Of a stretch of 64,000 bases of DNA, positions 39,501 to 51,500 are shown one piece after another. Below the pieces are notes generated by a model, which ran no database searches, was not told the origin of the DNA, and saw only the letters and a list, made by a program, of their open reading frames with translations. Location of the stretch: positions 954,942 through 1,018,941 of the forward strand of contig VZRR01012420.1 of the NCBI GenBank assembly GCA_013398015.1, given 5' to 3'. The translations under genes and the position numbers were made by a program. Source of the DNA: Oreocharis arfaki. Its lineage: Eukaryota > Chordata > Aves > Passeriformes > Paramythiidae. The stretch's first letter is position 1. Each line of letters starts with the position of its first letter.

Positions 39501-42500
39501 TGCCCAAGACCAGATGGCACAACCAAAATGGCTTAGGGAGATTGAACATATATTTTCATGCGCACATGCCTCTTTGTACAATACAAAATCCTTTTTTTAA
39601 TGGGGATTTGTATAATTTTTAATGGTAATTGGTACTGGAGGCAAGAGGGGAGCAAAAGTCCTTTACACTGGAACATGGGGAAGGGTTGCAAATAGTCACG
39701 TCCAGGACAGTACAGACTCAGATTAAATGTTGAAAGTCCTTCAGAGAAGTCAGGCTGAACTGCTGAGGAACCAACCAACTACCTCTGTGCCACACTTTTA
39801 TCCTTTCACACCCTTCTTTCCATGAACCTGAAGTTATCTGTCTCTGCCTCTTCCCCACTCTGACATGGGCACAACAAAGCATCAGCAAAATTTCAGGGAT
39901 GCAACAGGTTGGAAGCTGGAGCCATTGAAAACCATACCCACTGCAACAACCCACAATGGCAGACCATCGGAATTAGCATGAATTTTGATGACTAACCTAT
40001 CTTCACATGTGTCTGCAAAACTCAACATCCAAAATCTCATCTGCAATCAGAAGTCTAGCCAGTGCTTTGAAATAGATACTTGGGTTTGGTTTGCTGCTGT
40101 CCCTGTTCCCCTAGCCTCTCCCCTTTCTCTTCTGATCGAGTCTCCACCATTTCTCAGTCACACTTTTTCAAAAATTAAAATAATCAGTGAAAGATATAGA
40201 TTTTTCAAGTTAAAAAATAACTTTAAAAAATAAAAATCAGAAACAGAAGTGTTACAGAATGCACAGCTGTGTCTGCTCTGGAAATCCATGACTTACCAGT
40301 GCTCAGGAAGCCAAAGACACCGATCCGGTAGTTTGCCGTCACAACAATGATGTTACCGATGGCAGCCAGGTATGATCCATCCAGGGTTGTCTTTCCCTCC
40401 TCAGCATTGTAACTCCCCCCATTGTGGAAGAACAGCAACACTGACATGTTTTTGACCTGCCATGACGACAACCAGATCAATATTCCTGTAGCCAACTTTG
40501 GTGGGTCACTGATGAGAACACAAGCAGCTTCCTCATGAACATTATCCAAGCCTTTCATAGCTCTGTCACAGTGACCATAAAGAGGGGATATGTGCCTGGA
40601 ATTTAAGGGGTATCATCCACAATTGTCCACAAATTGTCCAGAATGACCTATATATCATTAAAGAGGGCACCATCTCCAGTACAAAGTAGATCTAACAGCA
40701 CCACTTTGTTCCACCAGCCAACACCTCCTCTAGGCTATCTCCTGCTGCCTTGGCCACTGAGCCTATGGTGTGCTTGTCTTTGCTAGGCCACATCTGCTTT
40801 ACACAAACATGCAGGAAAAGATCAAACAAGTGAGAAACAGGAGAAGGAAGAGGCCTGTGGGGTTGCTCCATCTTGAGTAAGACAAAGGCAATAGCTGTGC
40901 ACAGCTGCTTCCTGCTCTCAAGTCCTCAGCACCCAAACACTGCCCAGTCTCAAAAATATCACTTGACATTGATATTGATAACACTCCGTGCTCCTTCAAT
41001 CCCCATGAAAATTTTCCCCTACCAGATATATCAGGTATTAGAGGGATCCTTCAGAGAGGACCTTGTCTCTGCGGAGGAGAGACTCACATCTCACGAAGCA
41101 CAGAGGGTCTCTGCCACAAAAGAGCCCAGCAGGATTCCTGGAATGGCAAAGAATCTTGATCTGCATCCATGTTATCACTCATGGCAGAGCCACCTGATTT
41201 TGCACAGAAACAGAAGCTTTTTCCCAAAGCAGCACCAGGTGTGGACCCCCTCTGCACGCACAGCAGGGCTGAAGCCAGGCTGCTGCTGCTTGAGCAGCGA
41301 AAAGGCAGAACAGCCCCAGGACACCTCAGCACTTACCAGCAGGTTACAGGTCTGCCAAGATGACACTCTAAAGAAATGTCTTTCAGTGAACATAAGGGGG
41401 GAGCTTGGTTTGGTTTTTTCCTCTTTTTTTTTCTTTCCTGTAGCAGCATCAAAGTTCATCTGGGGTTGGTTTTCCCTGCACCTAGAGGGCAATGGCCTCT
41501 GTTGCTGTTATTTTGTGGATGGAGCTTAGCTAAACACAGCAGTCCCATCAGTTCTGGAAAAGAATGTCTCCAGTAAAAACACAAATGGCTATATGGGAGA
41601 AGCAGTAGAGCAGTGATGGCTGCAACATCCTACAAAATTACAGGTTAGCAGGCAAACTACCCTCAAGTGCCCTTAACTTGCAGACAGTTGTGTGCACTCC
41701 TCACTTATCTCTCTGATGAATCAGTTCAGGGGCTTCTTGTGGACATGACAATGTTGCCAAGAAAACACAAGAAATTACAAGCACTGAGACAGTTGTTTTT
41801 CTCATGAACTTTTCTTGAACTGGAACTGCCTAACTTGCAGTGTCGTGTCCCTGGTTCCCATTTCTGCACTGCGTGCAAGACAGAGAGAGATGGGGGTGAA
41901 GCAAAAAATGAAATCATCTGTTTTCACATGGAAAGTCATTCCAAAATACAAACATATTGAGTTGTGTCAGCTAAAATGGTATTAACCACTATATTGAGCC
42001 TGCTCCATCTCCTCAGCTCAGCATGGTTAAGCCTGAGGCTCACACTAAGCATTTCCCACGTGTTCATAGCCTCCACAGCACCATGATCTCCAGTTGCCCC
42101 GTAAAATGCATATTACATTATTCTGAGTGACTTTACACAATTAAAAGCTTAAGAAGGGCAAAGATGGGCAGTAAAATTTGGAAATGGCAAACCAAAACAA
42201 CAGCTGCAACAGATACGGAGTAATTCAGGTGAAGATTTAACACTGGGACTGTGCACAAGTGTCTGGACACAGCATTCCCATTTCTGGTCTGCGTCAAGCA
42301 ATGGGAAGCCCAGCAACTCCATCATGGTCTCATGACTGCAGAGGCTTAGGTCTCATGGGCAAACCCTAACAGGGGAATGAAATTCAGCAGCCACCAGGAA
42401 GCTGCAAATCAGCTGGAAGTCTGAAAGGCTTCATAACATGCACATTCATCCTCTCCATCACAGAATGACAGAATGGTTAACCTTGGAAGGGAACACTGTT

Positions 42501-45500
42501 GGGGCCATCTGGTCCAACCTCCCTGCTCATCCTTCTGTAAAACACTTGATGAGCTACTTGGCAGGGACAGATTTAAACTCGACCAAGACAGGCAACCTCC
42601 AGTGCTTTTACTACTGTACAAAATTGCTCTGTAAAGAATTGAGGGCAGTGGGGATGATGCACTAAGGATGGAATGTGCAGAAAATAAGAGTAAGAAGAGA
42701 GAGGGTTTCTATTCATATTTAATGGAGATTTTAGAGCCTTCATCTTAAAATATTACCCTTTCTAAATAAAGGCAAAGCACAGCTTTGCTTTGCTAGTGTG
42801 ACAGGTGGTGGTGATTATAGGTGGAAAAAAGTCAGAAGTGCCAGTTTAGCTGTGGTACATGTAGCTATGGAAGCAAAATGATGTCATTCACCTTCTTTGC
42901 TGCTTGACACTTTGAGAGTCCTTTGCTGATAGGCAGCAGCCTCTGCACAGTGCTCTTTTTGAGGTTCAAAATGCTTCTGAATGACCTCTGAATTCTCTGC
43001 TCTCTGGGAGATTTTATATTCTGTACTTATTAGCTAATCTAACTTTCCATGGGATGAAAATATATAATTATCTCTCTGTATGTGAGTAAAAAATAGAGCT
43101 CGCCACAAAAAGAGACAGGAAAATGCAATGCCTTCTGTTCCCAGCTACTTCTGCAAAACCAGAAGTTTTAGTTCTCTCCTCTTAGACTTATGCATGTGAA
43201 ACTGATTTTCCTGATTGGACCTTCTACCTTACACGTCTACAAAAGGCAGGAGAGATTCAGTCCACAGGACTGACAAGGAGAAGAGACAAGCCTATTTAGT
43301 CTGGTGGAAAATACAATGCTTTCAAATAAACTATCTTGAAAGCAGCTCTTAAGCATAGATGGCAAACTGCCTGGGACAGTGACCTGATGTTTTCAGTAAG
43401 TGGTGACTGCACTTAAGGCAAAATGACAGTCTCATGCTGCAGGGAGAAGACAGACTGCTGGTCTCTCTGATGATTAAAATGGGCCTGCGAGGGACTCTCT
43501 GTGCTGCTGTCAGATTGCTAAACCAGCTCTTTCCAGACATGCAGTATGACAGACTCATAAATTTCTCTTACAACTACCATCACCTTCTGATAATTGCCAG
43601 TACTGTGGAAAGAAAAAGTTCCTGTCTCTGGGCCCACTTCTCAGTGGGATTCACATGTTATTCAGCATCTTTATCCCCAGCCCCCAGGGGTTGGCCAATC
43701 ATTTAACTTGGCTTTAACTTGACGCTTTCTTTTATATCTGTTTAGAATGAGAAAGTCAAGAATTTTCCAATGACAATTCCTCATATTATACCAGTGGCCC
43801 AGTCATTTTCGAAATGTCTATTTTTAAGCTCAATGAGCTGGCCACAAATCTAGCACTGCTTGCCACCCTCATTTCCCAACAGACCTCCCACAGATGTCAA
43901 CAGGGGAACAGTAAAGATGAGGGTGAAAAAAAGCCCATCAGCAGCTCCCTGACTGGTGGTAAGTGTTGATGTATCGTATTGCATTATGGTCTCCTGGACA
44001 GATGGTCTCCTTGCAGGGACACTGCCATCTCTGTCCTTAATCTCTCCTCCTCTGCTGCCACCTTCTTCTTGTGTTTTGTTTCCCTGTCTCTCTCCTATTT
44101 CCAGCTTTTTAGTATGCTGTCCTCCTAGTTACCCAACATGGCTCACACAAAGCCTGTAGAGAATACTCTTGTACCAGTAAAAGCACCAGAGTACCTAATT
44201 CAGCTTTGCAGGCTTTGTAAGCAACACAGCAACACAACAACAATTGACATTCATGTCAATCAAAAGTACTTTGGAAAGAGACAATGCTCAGCTACAAAAA
44301 AAAAAAAATCTACTTTAATTATATGTCTTACTTACAGTGGTGGCAGGAACAAAGACGTGCAGATACAGACAGTCTTCACTGACAGATTCTGACGGGGCCT
44401 CTCCATCTCCTGGCTGCCAACACCCTGCCCTACAGACACAGATTGAGAAAGTTACAATTAAAAAGGCTTGTACTCTTCTTCCACTGCCGCTACTTCCTTA
44501 TATTTTGATGCATTAGGCTAATAAAATCTTTAAATCTGTAAATCTTGATCGCATTTTAAACTGTGCCTACCTATACGTTAGTAACAGGTGTGTGGGTTTG
44601 TACGCACACACATAACTCACTGTATTTGTGAGTCTAGAACCCTTCCTCAGAAACCCTGCCTCATTTTAAAAAGCTGTAAACTTGAAAATATGCGTTCAAA
44701 AAAACCACACTTTACATAAACTGCACAAAATTAGCACCAGCTGAAAGGAGAGCAGGACTGGGGGTCTCAGGCACAGTGTCCCCTTCTATTGGCTGCACAC
44801 CCACAAAATCCACTCTTCTGCTGAAATGCTGGTTATATATTTAAATTTCTAATAATCTGCAGGCTACATACATTTTGATTTATTTCCTAGTGGTCTGTGG
44901 GCTACATTTCTTTCTGTTTAATTTAATTTCTAACGGTCTGTGGAAGTATTAGGTAAGTTCAAAATTTTAATGCATTTTTAAAAACCTCTTTGCTCTAAGC
45001 ATCATAGCAGACCATTAACAGTGTCAATTAAAGTTAAAAGTACCCTTTCAATAGGAATTCAGCAGCCAACCATGTAGAGAAAATCATTTTCTGGCCATCA
45101 TCTGAATGAGATTCATCTGCTCAAACATATCAACCTTGAATCAAGTGGATGATTTCTGCTGTTCAGTGACAAGCTACTTCGAAGCCAGCTCCTTCTATTT
45201 CACAGCTATATCCATACCACACAATGATTTATGGAAAAAACTCACAATTTATTAGTGAAGGAGCCAAAAGAGGCTTTGAAAAAGATGGTAATATCTCAGA
45301 GAATTATTTCTAAGCTACCCTTTTTAATGCCCTTGTAAAATTTTGTCGTGAAAGTATGAAGAAATTACTAGAAAACTACAGGCAAAAGGACCAGACTTAA
45401 TGGAATTCTACATTTTTTTTTTTTTTTTTCCATAGGGGAGATTCCTAGGATGGTGATGTCACTCAGCAACTTTCACACTGGCATAATGAAGCATATCATC

Positions 45501-48500
45501 TCCAACCAAAACTGTTAAAACCACTTTAGCCAGACAAAATATAAAATCTCAGGCAGGAAACCTTCCAGGACAATAGGTCTCACACTATTAATCATACAGC
45601 TTTCCACAGGTCAGCAGGGATCATCACCCATGATCGGGGCTTTTTTTTTCTCCAGCTCCCAGGAGAAAGGCTGCCACCTGCTGAAGCAAGTCCACAGCTC
45701 TTCCAGCAGCTGGAGACTTCAATAGCTGGCTGAGGTTTTGGGTTGGGTTGATTCAGGTTGGTTTTGGATGGAGTTTTTAAGTTTCTTAAGTCTTTTATCA
45801 AGTCCAAACTGAAAAATAAATATTTCTCTTCCATCTGTAACGGCACTGCGCTAATGTGAATTTCTTATATACAAATATTGAGCAGCATCAATATAGAATC
45901 CTAAAAGAATCAACAGTTTCTATACATAAAGTGATGTCTCTCCAATTCCCCAAGTATAAACTCAAATAATTGGTTTTTTAACCTGAAATGAATAATAGAA
46001 CATAATGGCACTGTGGATAGGAAGCACTGTGGATTCAAAAGACAGGAATAGATTAACTAAGGTCCCTAAATTGTTTTGAAAATCTCAGCCAGGATGCTCA
46101 TTGAAACCCCAGCTCTTCAAGGGGAGACCACAGAGGTAGGTGGGTCTAACTAAGCCCTACAAGACTCCACACCGTGGCTCAGACAGCAAGAACTGGTGCT
46201 GTGTGTGCTAAACTAACATCTCTATACACCTGAGGAAACAAAAAGCCACGTCCCACCAGATCCCTTCAGTGCACACGAGGTTGTGGCTACTTTTGTTGTG
46301 CTGTGCACACCTCCACAGCTCAGGTGCAACCTGAAGGACAGGATCACCAAAGGCCAAATACACTTTCAACTCCCCAGGTATTTGCCTTTTAATAGGTTTT
46401 GGACAGAAGAGATTGATCTTCTGGCTCCTTCAGCCTGATCTCCTGGACACTACTAGGCAGAGAATTTCTATATGAAGCCCACAGCTTCTGGTTACATCAG
46501 TGTTTAAGTGTCTCTGTTGGATTAAATGTCTACAGATTCATGGCTCAAAGGAGAAAAATGTTTTTGTATAAATAGAATAAATACCAGTATAAACACTATC
46601 CAGAATGAAAATGGACTGGCAGCAGACTGTTGGTGGGGAGTTATGCAGAGACTCAAGGCATTGGAGCGTACTGGAATTTGCCTTTTCTCTTGAGGTACTT
46701 GCATGCTTTAACATATAGATGGAGAAATTACTCTCTTTGCTAGTCAAAGTCTCAAACTTGTCCCTATCTGTACTCTGTAGGTTGCTGTGCAAGAAAGGAC
46801 ACGAATATTGTGGTCATCAGTCCAGCAGCTTTCACGCCCCTGGATGGACAAGCCCTCCTGCAGAGGATCACGGGGGTTCCTTACCGAGCCACTGTGGCAT
46901 TCCAGGTTTCCACCCAAGCAAAGGGCTCTGGGGGACCGAAGCGCCTCTCTCCAAGGGGAGGGGCAGCATAAGGGATCCCCAGGAACTGGCTGATGTTCCT
47001 CCATCCTGAGCCTATGCGGATCACCTGGGATTTGCCCGTCAGAAATCCGTGGGACGGGATGTACACGGTTGGGGTTGAATCTGATTCAGAAATGGGCAGG
47101 AGTAAATCTGTCATAGGGGGAACAGAGGAAAAATAATTTGTTTTTTCAAATTACCATTTCAGAAATGAAAATTAGACCGATTTCCCATAGTTTTAAACTG
47201 TTAAGTGTCCACTTCTTTAAATGAAACATAGATAAATTTGTGTTAGTTTTCCTATTAAAAGGTTCATTAAAAACGGCTAAGTGACACCTCCTGCTATTTC
47301 TCTCCTAAAACAATGTATTTGATAGGCAAGAACAAAATCCTAAGTCATAGGACTAAAACCAAACTTGTACAGAACAATAAACACATAAGTCTAACTTTTA
47401 TGTCTCGATTTGTGATTTTGTTTAACTTGGCAATGATAAACCCCTTTTTCTCTTGTTGAATTTCAACCTAGAAGGTTCTCATTGACCTTACAGAATTTCA
47501 ATGAAAAGAAACAGAAAATTTTCTTCCCTTCCCCCTCATTGTAATCTGGGTTCTAATTATCTCTAATAAATGAAATAATCAGCATTATATAAAGCAAAAG
47601 CAGTCTCTTTAAAAATCAAGGGGAATAAACCCAACAAAACTTATAGTTTCAAATAAGTATGTAACCAAACAACAGAATTTTACTTATTTCTTACTTATTT
47701 ACTTCTTTTTCTCTCTTAAATAATTTTCACTCGTTTGAAATATTATTTCATCCTGTTTAGGGAGCAGGGATGTCTGCTTTTTTTGTTTTCTCAAGAGATT
47801 GTCCTTAATACTTTCAATTGACAGTGCTTTTCAACACTCCTAGTGTTATTGTCTGAGTTTAAAAGGAAGAGCATTTCAAAGCATCTTCTGCAGATGAAAA
47901 GGAAGGAGTTGGACTTTCATTACTGTTGTTGTTTGGTTTTATTATTCTGCACTTTCCAAAACATCCTTAGGAAACTAGACTTCCACTGTTATGCCTGCTT
48001 CAACACTAGAGGGTGACACTATGATTTCACGCATTTTTAAAACAGTATTTGGAGACATTTTTCCCATCCTCCAGGCTGTAATTCCACTGAAACAACCATG
48101 GACAAGTGTCCAGGACACATCCATATTGCTTTATGTCTAGTGAGGAATTCCTCACTCCTCCATTCACAAGAATTGTGCACAGGCCACCACAGTTGAGGTC
48201 CTTCCTCCACAGCCTTAACCCGCTCTTACCTTGTCTCCTATAGACATAGGCAGCAGGTTCTTTGAGTAAAACCCAGCAGCTGTGCCCTTGCAGGCCATGT
48301 GTGCACATCTGAGTATCAGGGTAAAAAATGCACCTTATGGCCGAAGGCTGGATTTCCAGTGTAACCACTGTACATGACTGGTTCTTTGAACAAGCTGTGA
48401 AGTGAAACATGAAGAAAAAGAGCAGGTAAAATGTATTCTCACAGTATTTTGTATGACATTGTTACACTGTTCTTAAAAGAAAGGTTTTACAACAGGTGAA

Positions 48501-51500
48501 GCCACAAGGATATGATGTAGTTCTAAAGTTCTAACGGGAATGTCCTCAAATTCCCAGAAGTCTCCAAACCAGCCAAAGGACAGAAGGTTATACTGGTTTT
48601 AAAATTGAATAATACAGCAAAAGAACAACTATCATAGATTCAGAAGGAGAAAAATATCATCTAGTAAAGGGCTGATAGCCTCATCTGTGTTTCAACAGTC
48701 CCCACTGAGTAAGTGGGAACTTCCCCTTATTTCTGCTGCTCTGTGGCATTGAGGACTTCCCAGTCACATGAAATTAAAGGACTCTTTGCTGTCTAGTCAG
48801 GCTGTAGACAAAAGCAGTTCTCTTTGCTGTTACTACAGCTCAAGCCCTGCTTCCTCCCAGCTCTCAGTTAACCCTCCCTCACACACCACTGCCACAGGTT
48901 GCTTTAGGCAATGGCAGGTGGGTTTCTCATCTGTCCCATTCAGTGAGCTTCCCTTAACTGCTCTTTAGAAAAACAAGACATCATTGCTTTCATTATTTAC
49001 TACAATAATGTACAATGCCTGGAGAGGTAAGAGGTCTCTCTGCCCAAGAGGTGTCAAAATCACCTAATCACTGTTTAGTATTTTATATCTATTGTGTCTT
49101 TTTTTAGCTAAACTACTTCAGCTCCTCTCTCTCAGATTAAGACACAGTGGGATAATCTTTAAAAACTAGTAAAATCAGTGTATCTATGTCAGAAGTGGGA
49201 AAGCTTTTCTTGGTTTTTCAAGCTCACAAGTCAGTATTTTCTGTAAAGCTGTGAATGACCATTTCTTACCAGATAGGCAAAAATCTCTGGCAGTAGAGAA
49301 GTCATTGGATATATCTCTACTAACATGCACAACTTCAAAGTCTGAGATGGATGAATCCATGAGAACAGATGACACATTTAAGGGTTGCCATGCATCCACA
49401 TACTCTGTAAAATGAACCATAAAAAAATAATGTGGCTAAAAGGAGCAGAAAAAACTTCAGAGGAAGCTAATATAGAGTTAAAAGCATTGGGGAGTTCCCC
49501 AGTGAACAAGAGTCATCTTACTCTGCATCAACTGAGAATAAATTAAATATTCAAAGGCCTCTGATTGACTTGAACACCCATTCCCATAGTCAGAGGTCAC
49601 ATTTTAGTTGGTTTACAAAGGTATTTAGTAAAGAAATAGGCAAATCCAGAGCACTTTTATCCAGATTTGAATTTAAATCCAACTAATTTAAATAAAAGTT
49701 TACTGAACAGGCCTAATTGCATTAAAGGGCATGGGTTATAATTCTTGCACACAAGTTCCTGAACAGGTACAGCCACTAACTTCTTGGAAAGCAAATGGAG
49801 CTTAATTTAATAATTTTAATTTGATTTGGTGGACGGAATTATATTTCAATCCTATGAACAGTTTTAATGTCATGTAACTTCTATATAATTAAGATTTTAT
49901 TTAATTTCATATGCTTACATAAATACATACATATGTATAAATATAACCATGTGTATTACATATATGTATATTCCCATATGTATATTTTATACGCATGTAC
50001 TTGTGTGAGCATGCATACACACATATGCACTAACTCTGGTATTCGTCAAGAATTGTCCTTACGTCTCACAAGATATTTTAAAAAAAATCACAAACATTAT
50101 TTTCTCATACACAAATAGATAAAAATATCTGAGAACTCTCAATTTCGCACACAGAAGACAAAAAAGAAGGTTTGGTGCAGAATGAGCCTTTAATTATTTT
50201 AGTTCCTTTCAGCAGTTCAATATGTCTCAAAAGCAAAAGGCCCTGCTGTGGCCACAGAGTCCTAAACAGTAGGTTGGTGTTACCCTCTCCATGTAATTGT
50301 AGGGTGAGGACAGAGCAAAGTCAGCTGTTCCTTTGCTATTCCTAGTGAGCAGGGCTTGACCTTGAGTTCATCGACTCACACAGATGCAAAAGTTGTGACC
50401 TGTCATTTCATTAAATGTTTCTTTTAGTCTACAAAGAAATCAGTGACTGGCAAAATGGCCAAAGTTTCCTTCCTCCCCCTCTCACAGAAAGACAACTTGA
50501 CCATAGCACTCAACATCAGACCTGAGGCTGAGGTCTGGAGTCCATACAATCAACTTGAAACTCTTGGTGTTGACACACTTGTCAGCTGATGAGAACTCAA
50601 GACTGTCCTGGAGTGACTTCATGGTGTGTATCCCATATCGCCCAGACATGAATACTGTGCTTTTTTGTGCCTTTAAAAAAACTGGGTGCGAGAGGGAAAA
50701 AATCAGATGAACTTTTTCAAAGCAGTTCTGTGCTCCAAGCACACTGTTATCTCGCGTGGTGTTTTTTTCTGCGGGGAGTGGAGCAGGAGAAGGCACCCTT
50801 CTGGCTCTTCTTCAGCCAGTTTTCGGCTTTCAGCTCTTTTTCTTCTGAGAGAGATGGAGAGTTGAATTTTGGTTGTTTTTTTTTTTTTTTTTTTTTNNNN
50901 NNNNNNNNNNNNNNNNNNNNNNNNNNNNNNNNNNNNNNNNNNNNNNNNNNNNNNNNNNNNNNNNNNNNNNNNNNNNNNNNNNNNNNNCTTCTTCTCTTCT
51001 GGACTTGTGCAGAACATCAGAACCTGGTACCGTGAGACCTTACCCCGGTCCGGAGGGGGGTCAGGGGCCCCCACACCAACCCAGCTCTGAGAAGGAGGAG
51101 AGAGGCCACACTCACAGAAGGACTCTGAAAGTTTTCCAGGTTTTCTCTCCACAGCAAGAGATTTTATTACATAGCATTACTTTTGTTCCTTTTTTTTCCC
51201 CCCCTTTTTCCTGTGTGTTTGTTAAATAAATAGGTTTTTTTCATCTCTTTCACTTTCCTCTGAGGAAGATTTCTTTCCTGAACCTGGTGGGGGAGGAGTG
51301 GCTGTGATTCGCCTTCTATCAGAGGATATTTTCCCCCAAATTTTCCTCAAACCGGCACACCAAAACACACCACAGATGAGGCTGGTTGCATCCTTCCTTG
51401 AGCAAATAGGCAGGGAATAGCAGTGACTAAATTAGATTTCATAATTATTGTATAATTCATTGTGGACACCAGTTGGCCTGCTAAAGAGGGACCAGGAGGG

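Larger units (their letters stand above)
35631..49269 (-). other. TG: TG introns in the ChEL-proximal region
   Basis: Introns 40296-35631, 44335-40457, 46884-44430, 48229-47108 and 49269-48395. The first holds two CR1 pieces (37211-37411, 38361-38498) and a short perfect hairpin (38248-38284). The second holds a CR1 piece (42458-42532). Long T runs occur near 39094 and 45412. The long open frame at 40873-41529 (plus) is judged to be chance. Confidence 0.7.

Noticed and set aside
40873..41529. 218-codon open frame, the longest in the window
   Set aside because: Lies in a TG intron, has no recognisable domain, ends in runs of F and C from a T-rich tract, and overlaps other open frames on both strands. 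Most likely chance.
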